Positions 35,637-45,629 of a DNA stretch of 64,000 nt are shown one piece after another. Position 1 is the stretch's first letter; each line of letters starts with the position of its first letter. Origin of the DNA: Cryptomeria japonica (lineage: Eukaryota > Streptophyta > Pinopsida > Cupressales > Cupressaceae). Both the position numbers and the translations under genes were made by a program. Under the pieces are notes generated by a model, which worked only from the letters and a program-made list of their open reading frames with translations, was not told the origin of the DNA and did no database searches. The stretch is taken from assembly GCF_030272615.1 (NCBI RefSeq), contig NC_081415.1, forward strand, positions 374,247,392 to 374,311,391, read 5' to 3'.

Positions 35637-36772
35637 CTATTGTTGCTCTTCAATTACTGTGGAATCCTCTGATGATGCCAGAGTAACTGGATCATCATTC
35701 TGTACCGGTGGATTTACTATTGGTTCATTTGTCATAATTTTTGTTACCGGTGCAGAGTCTATATACCTTGAAGTTCCTCTGAATTGTTCATCAATCTTTA
35801 CATTTGTACTCTCAACAATTTTTTGTAATCTTTTATTAAAACATCTATATGCTTTACTCTTAGATGAATAACCAAGAAATATTCCTTCATCACTTCTAGG
35901 ATCAAACTTTCCAATATACTCATCTCTTCTAATATAACATTTACTTCCAAAAATTCTGAAATACTTAAGAGTAGGAGTATTACCAAACCATAGTTCATGA
36001 GGGGTCTTACCAGTTTCACCTTTGATGTGAACTTTGTTGAATGTATAGATAGCAATGCTTACTGCCTCTCTCCAGTACACATGTGGTAGATTTTCTTCTG
36101 ATAACATACTTCTTGCTGCATCCAAAATAGTTCTATTTTTCATTTCAACAACTCCATTTTGTTGTGGTGTCCGAGGTGCTGATAATTGTCTTTTGATTCC
36201 ATTTACTTTACAAAAGGTATTAAAATCTCTAGATGTGAATTCTCCTCCTTCATCTGATCTTAAACATTTAATTTTCTTACCGGTTTCATTTTCAACCATT
36301 GCTTTGAATAGTTTGAACTTCCCAAGTGCTTCTGATTTTTCTCTGAGAAAAGTAACCCGACACATTCTAGAATAATCATCAATAATTAGCATGAAATATC
36401 TATCACCTTGTAAGCTTTTAGTTCTAGCTGGACCACATAAATCAGTGTGAATTAAATCAAGAGCATTATTGGATTTTTCTAGAATACTTTTGAAACTAGC
36501 TCTAACCTGTTTTCCAAATTGACATTCCTTGCAAATTGTATTCTGAGGTTTCACAATTTTAGGTAGATCTCTAACTGCCTTAGAAGTACTAATTTTTACC
36601 ATGCAATCAAAATTTACATGACATAGTCTTTTATGCCATAGCCGACTTTCATCTATATGAGAAATTAAACATGCCTTTTCACTGTTATTCAAATGAAAGA
36701 TATTACCTCTAGTCTGATTACCGGCTGCAATTTCCAAACCAGTTCTATTCATGATTTTGCATTTTCCATTTT
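35637..36772 (-). pseudogene. GAG-pre-integrase and integrase, element D
   Basis: The minus frame holds ESRLWHKRLCHVNFDCM ... CKECQFGKQ (HHCC zinc region) and the core LDLIHTDLCGP, IDDYSRMCRVTFL, KCLRSDEGGEFTS and TPQQNGVVEMKNRTI. Asp (HTD), Asp (SDEGG) and Glu (VVEMKN) form the DDE triad. The C-terminus has LKYFRIFGSKCYI. It is joined to the preceding protease frame by a one-base shift near 36770. Confidence 0.85.
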
Positions 36773-38130
36773 TAAATTGTAACTAAAAAACCTTTCTCAA
36801 CTAATTGACCGACACTTAAAAGATTATGTTTTAATCCTTCAACATAGTAGACATTGTCAGTGTTATGTTTACCATCAAGAGATATTGAACCCTTACCTTT
36901 GATTGAATAGGCTTTGTCATCTCCGAATCTTACTAAACCTCCATTGTATTCTTGAAAGTTCAAAAATTTACCTTTGTCTCCAGTCATGTGATGTGAGCAT
37001 CCTGAGTCAATAATCCATTCATCATTTGATTCAACTTTAGTTGCTAGGGCTTGTTCTACTAGTTGAGCAATAGGTACCGGTTGATCTTCTGTTATAGCAA
37101 CAAAGACCCATCTGTTGTCTGTTGGATCCTCATTAGAATCATCAGTCACACCTTCATCAGCAATGTAACAAGATTTATCTTTGTTTTTCTTAAATTTGTA
37201 TCTCTGATATTCAGGATTAGGTTTGTATGTCCTTCTAGCATCTTCTCTTAGTCTAGCATTTTCAGGGCATCTTGAACCCATATGACCAATCTTATTGCAA
37301 TTGAAACATTTAAAGGGTGCTTTACCTTCATACTTACTTCCAATTGGACCTTTTGGCATTTTTCTTGCAAATAGTGCTTCAAGTTCTTCAAGCTCTTCAT
37401 TCTCCTTCCTAGTTTCTTCAAGTTCTCTTGCATAAAAGGCTCTCCAGTCTGATTTGTTGAAAGATGGAGCAGATGATGTTGATGTTTGAAGGTCAAATCA
37501 GTTTTTATAGTAGCAATAGGACCAAATTCCTCAATTTCAAAAGCTGAAAGTTTTCCAATCAATGTATCCCTAGTTACTAATGTATTAGGCATTGTTCTCA
37601 ACTCATTTATAGCAGTAACCTTCATTTTGTATGCCAATGGCAAACCTCTTAAGATTTTTAAAACAATCTCATCTTCACTCAAGGTTCCTCCACAACATTT
37701 GATACCCAAAACAATTTCATTTACTCTTTCCATAAAAGCAGAAATCCTTTCATCTTCTTCCATTTTCAGATGTTCATACCTGACTCGAAAGCTTTCAAGT
37801 TTTGCAATTTTGACTGTGGAATCCCCTTCATTTAGTGTTTCCAAATGATCCCAGATAGCTTTTGCATTGGATCTATCTGATAATCCCATGATTTGTTGAT
37901 CTGATAATGCGCTCAAAAGTGCTTCTCTGGCTTGGAATCATTTTCTTCATCTTTAGCTAAAGTAATGGGAGCAGTCTGACCAGCTACAGCAACAGTATAA
38001 CCATTCTTAGTAACTTCTCAGATGTCTTTACCAATGCAATTCAGATGTGTCTCCATTCTGATTTTCCATATCCCATAGTTGGTTCCATCAAGTTTAGGAC
38101 TATCCTTTCTGAAACAATTAGTAGACATTG
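36772..38130 (-). pseudogene. gag: gag and protease, element D
   Basis: The start ATG at 38130 is shared in position with element E. The N-terminus has SPKLDGTNYGIWKIRMETHL, then LKMEEDERISAFMERVNEIV (copia gag, UBN2-type) and a knuckle CFNCNKIGHMGSRC (CCHC) near 37300. The protease is WIIDSGCSHHMTG near 37000 (active Asp in IDSG). A stop before 37916 and frameshifts near 37480 and 37360 interrupt it. Confidence 0.8.
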
Positions 38131-38170
38131 GATCTCCTCAAGTTGTTAAACTTCTGCAAAAAGAGGACTA

Positions 38171-38183
38171 GGCTCTGATACCA
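38171..38183 (-). promoter_or_regulatory. Primer-binding site, initiator-Met tRNA type (D)
   Basis: On the minus strand TGGTATCAGAGCC follows the 5' LTR end by two bases. It is complementary to the 3' end of initiator methionine tRNA, standard for plant copia. Confidence 0.9.
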
Positions 38184-38185
38184 AT

Positions 38186-39244
38186 TGTAGGTCCTGGGGA
38201 CAACTGAGAGGGTGGGGGGGTGAATCAGTTGTCTAATAAATTCAAAACAAAAACTTATTAACCAACTTAATGCTTAATACTGGTAAGACAGTTAAGTATG
38301 TCGGTAAACAGTGTTAACAGAAAATTGCAGTACCGGTAAGAATTAATGCATGAAACATAAGCACAAAGTCATCCACAACACATGACACCAATATTTGTAC
38401 GTGGAAACCCTATAAGGGGAGAAACCATGGTGGGAAACCTTACCCACAATCAGATGATACTACTGCAGATAGTAAGTGTACAAAGAGGGGTCTGCACATG
38501 TAGAAAGGCCAACAGCCTAGAGCTCACTGCTCAATCACAATGGGAGTCACACTGACTACAGTTGGATGGTTAAATCCAATGAGAATGTACTGCACAAAAT
38601 AGCATCTTCATATGCTGGATTCAGTACCGGTGTAATGCTGATATGCTTCTACAAAAACCTAACTTCACCTTCAAATGATGTCTTCGTGTATATCTCTATT
38701 TGATCTCGCATATACCTTTCCTTAAATCTTTTTTGCATTCCACACTTGATCTTACAAATAAGATCTTACATTTATACCATACCCTAAGACCAATTTTAGT
38801 AGGTCGGCTCTACAAGATTTTACAATAAAAACATTTTACAAATAATACAATATCCGATGCAATAACCGATTGAACATGTCGGCTTAATACATTTATAAAA
38901 ATAATAAATCATCTCCATAGCGTGCCATGTTGATCTGGAAAAGATAAACCTGCCGGTGTAACCCTAGATAACTTGGACCTATTTGCTGGTAAAAGCAAAT
39001 ATGCAAATAAGAATATACCAGTGATTATTACTTCAAAGTAAAGTGTCCACATGATGTCTTTGATATTACCAAGTGTCTTTCATGTCATTTCAGGTACCGA
39101 TGAACATTATATCTTGCCGGTTGACTATATACCAGTAACTGTTTGCACAATTTACTGTTTACCAGTGAATGTTGTTGGATCTCCAAAGTAGGTGTATTTA
39201 GCAGGTGTTGACATCAATGACAAAACCATACTAAAATACCAACA
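38186..39244 (-). repeat. 5' LTR of element D
   Basis: 1059 bases, TG to CA, nearly the same as 32569-33628. The G-run is shorter here and contains a T. Confidence 0.9.
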
Positions 39245-40290
39245 CTTTATATCTCAGCTAGCAGACAAAGCCCAACCCTTCACAAAGGTATTAAGGAAAG
39301 GAGTTCAATACAATTGGGATAAAGATTGTGAATAACATTTAAAACAAATCAAAGAATACCTATCCAATCCACCAATATTGATGCCACCAATTCAGGGTAA
39401 ACCATTGATCTTATAAATATCAGCAACTAACTCATCACTGGGGGCACTTTTGGCACAACAAGATGAAAATAAAAAATAGAGAGCTATATATTATATCAGT
39501 AGAACATTGGTGTCTTATGAAATGAACTACACTATAATAGATAAAGCATGTTTGGCTTTTGTCTTTGCATCACAAAAATTAAGGCACTATATATTAGCAC
39601 ACTCTATTAAGCTGGTAGCCAAGATTGATCCACTCAAATATCTTCTTAGTAAACCAATGCTTACAGGAAGATTGGCCAAATAGGTCAAGGTTCTTACAAA
39701 ATTTGATATTGAGTATGTGGAACGTAAAGCCATCTAAGGATAGGTTATTGCAGACCAACTTGTTGATGCTCCACTTGAAGACAGTCAACCTCTGCATATA
39801 GAATTCTCAGATGAATCAATCATGCACCTTACTCAACAATCATGGAAGATGTTCTTTGATGGGTCTTTCACTCAACATGGTTCTAGTGCTGGAATAGTTT
39901 TAGTTAGTCCCCAAAAATATTCAATCCCAAAATCTTACAAGATTCTCTTCCCTTGCACAAACAACATTGCAGAATATGAAGCTTTGGTAAATGGGATTAA
40001 GCTATCTATCGAGTGGAAGATTGTTGAAATATACATCTATGGAGATTCTCAACTCATTATCAACCAAATCAATGATCTATATCAGACAAGAGATGAGAAA
40101 CTAATTCCTTATAAGAGAATGGTGGATGATCTCAAGAAATAATTTACCTTCGTATCATTTAAGCAGATCCCGCGATCAACAAATAGAGCAGTGGATGCAA
40201 TGGCCACTTTGGCATCTATACCACAGCTACAAGAATCTAATTTTTGCTTTGAATTCTTGGTGGAAGAGTTACATTATCTTGCCTATGATT
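39245..40290 (+). pseudogene. pol: RT C-terminus and both RNase H domains, element B
   Basis: The frame resumes right after D: FISQLADKAQPFTKVLRK, then SLGALLAQQDEN, YEMNYTIIDKACLAFVFASQ, KLRHYILAHSIKLVAKIDPL (first RNase H, with stops). 39822-40142 encodes the second RNase H: FFDGSFTQHGSSAGIVLV, NNIAEYEALVNGI, IYGDSQLIINQI, then a stop before RAVDAMATLAS. The Asp/Glu/Asp pattern matches A. Confidence 0.8.
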
Positions 40291-40304
40291 CTCCTAAGTC
40301 TTAG

Positions 40305-41595
40305 ATGGTGTGTTCTATTATTGGACATGACTCATCTCATTATAGCCACATTTACTCTTACCTGCATGACCAAGTTGTCCCTGCTAATCTTTCCCAAAAT
40401 GAAAAAAGGAAGCTAATCCAAAATACATCATGGTATGTCATCATTGCTAACGACCTATTTAGGAAAGGTTTAGATAATACTTTTCTTAGATGTCTAGAAG
40501 TTGAGGAGTCCCAACATGCATTATCAGAGGTGCATGAAGGTGTTTGTGAATCCCATTTGAATGGTCTAACTTTAGCACAAAAAACTACTAAGGGTTGGCT
40601 ACTATTGGCCAGACATGGAGAAAGAAGCTATAAAATTTGCTAAAACCTGTGAAAAGTGCCAACTGCATGGGCACCTTATGCATGCTCCAGCAAGAGATCT
40701 CATACCCTTTGTGACACAATGGCCCTTTTAATAGTGGGCATTTGACCTGATTGGCCAAATATATCCTGCATCATCTAACAGACACAAATTCATTATCACT
40801 GCCACTGAGTACTTCACTAAGTGGGTAGAAGTGGTTCCACTCATCAAAGCAATCAGTAAACAAGTAGCTCTATTTATTATTAATTATATCATCTGCAGGT
40901 ATGGTATACCTTCATCCATTATAACTGATAATGGAGGACAGTTCAAGAACAAACATCTAAATGAACTCTGTGAAAAATTCAAAATAAAACAACACTTGTC
41001 ATCTACATACTACCCTCAAGGTAATGGACAAACCAAATAATTTAACAAGAATCTGTTGACCATCTTACACAAGACAACCAATAAATCTGGAAAGGATTGG
41101 CATCTGCAACTCATTCCTGCCTTGTGGGCTTATAGAACAAGTATCAGAACACCTACTGGGGCTACACCTTTTTCTTTGGTGTATGGGTCCGAAGCAGTAT
41201 TACCTATTGAGGTGGAGATACCATCTCTAAGAGTTTCTTTGCAAGGTCTTGTCACTGATGAAGACTATAGAATATCTAAATTGCAAGAGCTCAAATTACT
41301 GGATGAGCATTGGCAAGTGGCGTTTGATCATCTCAAAGTGTATCAAAAGAGAATGTCCAGAGGATATAACAAGAAGGTTTGACAAAGAGAATTTCAGGTG
41401 GGTGACCTAGTTCTAAGAGAAAATCCTAAAAATCAACAGTTTCGAGACAACAAAGGGAAGTTTGAACCCAACTAGCTAGGTCCCTATATCGTTACTGCAT
41501 CTTTTGGCTCTGGTGCCTATCAACTCTCAACATCGGAAGGGGAACAGCTTGACAAACCGATCAACACCATCCATCTGAAGCAATTCTTCACCTAA
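40305..41595 (+). pseudogene. Integrase, element B
   Basis: EVHEGVCESHLNGLTL and CEKCQLHG (zinc region), WAFDLIGQIYP-like sequence across a stop, ATEYFTKWVEVVPL, PSSIITDNGGQFKN (Asp), YYPQGNGQTK followed by a stop (the catalytic Glu position is near it), LWAYRTSIRTPTGATPFSLVYGSEAVLP. The C-terminus has FQVGDLVLRENP and a final FFT stop at 41595. Several stops. Confidence 0.8.
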
Positions 41596-41624
41596 ATATT
41601 CTTTGCTCTAGCAGCCTATATAGC

Positions 41625-41740
41625 TAAAAAGTCCTGAAGAAATCATAAAAATCAAAAAAAGTCTTCAAGAAATCATAAAAATCAGAAAAAGTCTTGACGA
41701 AATCCTAAAAATAAAAAAAAGTCCTAAAGAAATCCCCCCA
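41625..41740. repeat. ~30-base tandem repeat after pol (B)
   Basis: Four units on the pattern AAAGTCCTGAAGAAATCATA plus AAAATCA. They lie between the pol stop and the conserved hairpin. Confidence 0.75.
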
Positions 41741-41769
41741 AAAAAAAGGGAAAAAGAGAGAAAATGCCT

Positions 41770-41794
41770 TGGTGAAAACCTGGCAAACAGGCGC
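41770..41794. promoter_or_regulatory. Conserved hairpin motif downstream of pol (B)
   Basis: GGTGAAAACCTGGCAAACAG then GCGC, identical to 17325-17349 of A except one pyrimidine. CCTG pairs with CAGG around GCAAA. Flanks are not conserved. Confidence 0.6.
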
Positions 41795-43120
41795 CTCTTG
41801 TACTCAAGTGCTCCATCTATCAACACAACGTTGGCATTCTCGCTTTCATGCATCTTTGATTTTGCTTGTACATATCTTTTAGTCACTTTCGTGACATCCT
41901 GGTTCTTTTGGGACCCTCATGGCTTGAAACCGATCACTGTCCTAGTCTTAGGGTAATCAGCTGAGCAATTTACATGTTCTATGTAGCACCAACCAAGTTA
42001 TCTTTTGGTCAGTGAAACCTAGTCGTCCACTATGAGTCAGTCACCTATCTCCTGACTACTGAAGAGTTTTATCACTGAGTCAACAAGCAAAACAACATAA
42101 TGGAAAACAATCACTAAATAGTTTGAGCTATGCATGAAAATTTTCTTTGTGTGCTATTTAAAATTTTCTTTGTGTGCTATTTTTTATATTGGTTTTCAAT
42201 TATTATCCCCTTGAGTAACTCAAGGAAGTCTATCCTGACTAAGAGGAGCAAGGATTGGGGGCATACTATTTTCTTTGTTTTCTTCTTGTAGGAATGATTC
42301 AGATGATCTTAAAAACATCTAATCAGCTAGGTGTCTGTGATAAGTGCCTTCACATTAAGGTAAAATCGCCACACATACCTCGACTCCACTTATTTGCATG
42401 CTACAGGGAGGTTCCCATCATTTCTTTGTCTATTTTGAGGGAATTTCTTTATCATGCAATCTAGGTCCCTGTGAAATTTGTCCAAGGATATGAATGAAAA
42501 AAGGGTCATTGCGGACAAGATAATTAATATTGCACATGAAAAGAAAGGAACTCTAATCCTCCTGTTGTGGTTGTAAAATGCTCAATGATGAAAATTAAGC
42601 TTTTCAAATCTAGTCACTAGGTTTAGGTTGCATTTCATTGTGCATCTCATTTTGCATTTCATTGTGCATCTTGTGAATTTAGAGTGATTTTGGTATAATA
42701 ACAATGCTCTCTTTACCTTCTGAATGAGAGTTTGAAGCTTCATCATTTCTTAGCTAAATGGTCTCTTCTTCATCATTTCTCCAATCGAGTACTTGTGTAT
42801 TGAGATGTTTAGCTGCATACATAAGCATTTTAAATAGATTCATACATTCACTATCACTTATTTGCATTCATATTATTGCATGAAGAAAAATAAACATTTG
42901 CATTACTAGTTACTCATTCTCCTCATTCATTTGCATCATCATTTATTTGCATATGAAAAGAAACAAAATAGACATATACATTAAATCATATAGAACAAAC
43001 ATCTTATAATCAATCAACACAAGTACAATGAAGTCAAATCAGATCTCATATATATATCGTATAAAGTCTCAGAGTACAAAATGATGTCAGCTGACATATA
43101 CAAACTCCCATCAGAGCAAG
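41795..43120. other. Non-coding region between pol and antisense gene (B)
   Basis: No gene. It has short direct repeats: TTTTCTTTGTGTGCTATTT twice near 42140-42183, and TTGCATTTCATTGTGCATCT twice near 42630-42670. It probably includes the 3' untranslated region of the minus-strand PMD gene. Confidence 0.55.
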
Positions 43121-43129
43121 AATCTTATG

Positions 43130-44991
43130 GCTACAAAAAAAGGGGTGTCTCTACAAAAATATGTATCAGAGCTACAAAATGAATATCTAGCTCTCAGCCT
43201 CTCCCTCATCGCCTGGTGGAGGAGGTGGAGCTTTCTCACCAGGATCCTGATGAGGTGCCCGAGCTCCCTCAGATCACTCCATATGCTGCAAGTATGGTAC
43301 AACCTACTGCACTACGGGAACAGCTACGCTGTAAGCTGCAACGTAATAAGCTGCCCGACTGGTCTGGTAGAAAACCTCCTACCGCAAGGCATCTATCTCT
43401 GCCCTCCTCTCTTCTCTCATCTTTGTGACCTAATGATCATGCTTAGCCCTAAGCTCCACTAGTTGTCGGTCTCACTCTGCCAGCTGAGTCTGTGCCACTG
43501 TCAACTGTGACTATAACCTCGCTAGGTGTACTCTCATCGACCATGCTATGTTGGCCTCCTCATCCCTCACAGGATCTCCACCTCCATCCCCTCCCCCATC
43601 TCCACCTCCAGCTCCCCCCTGCTCCTCTCTCCTTTGTTGAACCTATCTCGATGCTCTCTCCTCCACCCTCTGGCACCCTCACTCTACCAAGCCTCACTCC
43701 AATGGTCCCTAGGGATCCACCCTCTCCTCTCTGCTGCCTACCACCAACTGGTATCCTGCTGTTGCTAGTGCTAGGATCACCACTTGCCTGCCTTGGAGCC
43801 TCGACTCTTTGTCCCTCTCCCTACCCCTGTGCGAGAGCATCATCCTCTACCTCCTCTATATGAGGTTCCTTCTCTATCGGATCAAAAAATCTAGGGAATG
43901 GATGCTATTGGAACCGATCCCTGTACTAGGGCAATACCCTCGCATTTGCAACATCATCCATGTAGTCACATCGGAGTCTCTGCAATCTAGTCAACTCCTG
44001 CATACTCAGGGTGGATGATAACCTTGGTGAACATCCTCGCCTCTCCTCATCAGCATATCGCGTGTATGTTGTGTACTCCTACGAGATCCCTTGAGGCCTA
44101 CCATACTGCCTCATCACTCGAGATTCCACAAATCGCTCCACTATAGTCTGCGATCTTCCAATGAGTGGGCGTGTAATAAAAATATCCCTGCGTATGATCC
44201 TCCAGTCATCCCATGGCTCTAAGCCCCTATAAGGTCTCCATACAATAGCTATCAAGTCATCCAACTGTCATCTCCAAAAATTGGTCTTGCTCAGATGGGG
44301 CTGTGTAACATAACCTAAATACCTGTACACAATCGGCAGACCAGGCTCTCTGCTGTCATCTATAATCGGCTGACATATTAGGAGGTGCTCCCATGCCCAT
44401 ATCTATAAGATCAAGACACTTGCAGCCATGCTCTTCCTCTCCTTGTACACAATCTCATGCATCTCACAATACATGTGTGCTAATATACATGAACCCCAGG
44501 CTAGTCTCTAAGGGGTCTCCATCAACCTCTCCAAAATCCTTCCCCATCCACATTGGAATCCCTATTGTCCCCTATCTGGCATCAGAAAGCAACCGATAAA
44601 ACCTGTTAGAACACAAGCGAGAGGAAACTCCTCACTCTACCTGCTCCAAGATATTTGGATCCCTGAATACACGTCTGATAGCCTGTAATCCAGGAAGATG
44701 CGCTGCATCATAATCTACCATACCCCTAAGAAAAGAGATATGGAGAATCCTATAAACATCCTTGGGAGTAATGGTCATCTCCCCAACTGAAAAATGAAAG
44801 GTATTATGCTCTTAATGAAATCACTCAACTAATGCTATGAGCATACTGTGATTCACACGGATGTCTAGTAATCTAAGAAGGTGCATCAAATTGCACAAAT
44901 CAATATGTGCCTGCTCAACCTCTGAAAGCTGCCAAACTAAGGTCATCGTAGGTGGATAAACACACCTGAAGAGCACATGAGGAAATCGGAC
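43130..44991 (-). pseudogene. Antisense PMD gene of element B, exon 2
   Basis: The minus frame opens after TTTTTGCAG at 44992. It reads EQAHIDLCNL, HNTFHFSVGEMTITPKD, VYRILHISFLRG, then a long stretch with WAWEHLL, WRPYRGLEPWDDW and ESRVMRQYGRPQGIS. TFH..GEMTIT, WxWEH, WRPY and RVMRQYGxxQ are PMD signatures in the right order. The C-terminal half is Gly/Arg-rich (GAGGAGGGDGGGDGGG) and then helical (QLTVAQTQLAE, RQLVELRAKHDH). About eight stops are scattered in an otherwise mostly continuous frame. It is homologous in layout to A's gene and could never have been read from the gag-pol strand. Confidence 0.7.
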
Positions 44992-45456
44992 CTGCAAAAA
45001 TTGAACAACAAAGCATCAAAAAATATCCTAAATAAGCCTACAAGAGAAGTAAAACATCATGCAAATCCAACTACGTCAATTGCAAAATCAAAATTTTAAG
45101 TTTAGACCTTCCAAAATGCTCATTGTTTTCCTAACAATAAAACATAGAAGGGGAACGACTCGTATGAGTTAGGATTAGGCCCCATATGACAAAAGACTCC
45201 CATACGACAAACTATTAGACTCCGAACGACAAAATGGTCTCTTATGAATGTTGTCGTATGATAGAAGGGTGGGGTTAGAACGACAAAAATAATGACCCTA
45301 AACGACAAAACAAAATTTAATATTTTTTCATACGAGACAAGATCGTGTCTCGCATGACAAAATGAAAATGCCCGACTTCCACATGCAAAAAATTAAAAAA
45401 TTGAACAAAAAAATTCAGTTTTGAAATGATTAACAGGCTTAAGATCTATCACTTAC
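44992..45456 (-). other. Intron 1 of the antisense gene (B)
   Basis: Donor G|GTAAGT at 45456 and acceptor TTTTTGCAG at 44992 on the minus strand, phase 0, same position as in A. It contains motif array B3. Confidence 0.6.
45155..45365 (-). repeat. Motif array B3: TTTGTCGTAYG units in antisense intron 1
   Basis: On the plus strand ACGACAAA is exact at 45204, 45226, 45280 and 45302, with CATATGACAAAA, CATACGAGACAA and GCATGACAAAA variants and one unit in the opposite sense (TTGTCGTATG, 45251). About nine units. Read along the antisense gene they give TTTGTCGT(A/T), the core of the sense-leader word TGTCGTACGA. Confidence 0.8.
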
Positions 45457-45513
45457 CGTTGGCTCATACTTTCGGGGTCGATTATGTCATCTTTGGTGCT
45501 CGAATCGATGCAT
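45457..45513 (-). pseudogene. Exon 1 of the antisense gene (B)
   Basis: The ATG at 45513 opens MHRFEHQR, a stop, then HNRPRKYEPT, ending at a GTAAGT donor. Compared with HRFERLRRYRRPAMYGPP in A, the residues HRFE, R, RP, Y and P are shared. The stop is one substitution from Arg (TGA for CGA). Confidence 0.55.
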
Positions 45514-45604
45514 ATGAGTGGGAACCACCATTTTTCTTCACAGAAGGCTTTTTGAATTTTCAAACTTGGAGGGTTAAAATAAATTGAAAATGATACTTTC
45601 ACCC

Positions 45605-45629
45605 CATATATAGCCAAAACCCTAATTTT
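45605..45629 (-). promoter_or_regulatory. Promoter of the antisense gene (B)
   Basis: Minus strand TATATATG (45612-45605) with a telo-box sequence AAACCCTAATTT (plus strand, 45618-45629) just upstream. Same pair and spacing range as in A, though the telo-box is in the opposite orientation. Confidence 0.5.

Larger units (their letters stand above)
32569..39244 (-). mobile_element. Element D: complete Ty1/copia element in the RT of B
   Basis: Bounded by TG...CA and by the 5-base direct repeat CTTTA (32564-32568 and 39245-39249). Joining the flanks restores the RT reading through SCF-ISQ. LTRs are ~1.06 kb, the Met-type primer site is at 38171-38183, and gag, protease, integrase, RT and RNase H follow in copia order on the minus strand. 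LTRs differ only by scattered substitutions and G-run length, and ORFs have few stops, so this is one of the younger insertions here. Confidence 0.9.

Noticed and set aside
43492-43863. Pro/Ser-rich plus-strand ORFs
   Set aside because: Shadow of the Gly-rich part of B's antisense PMD gene.
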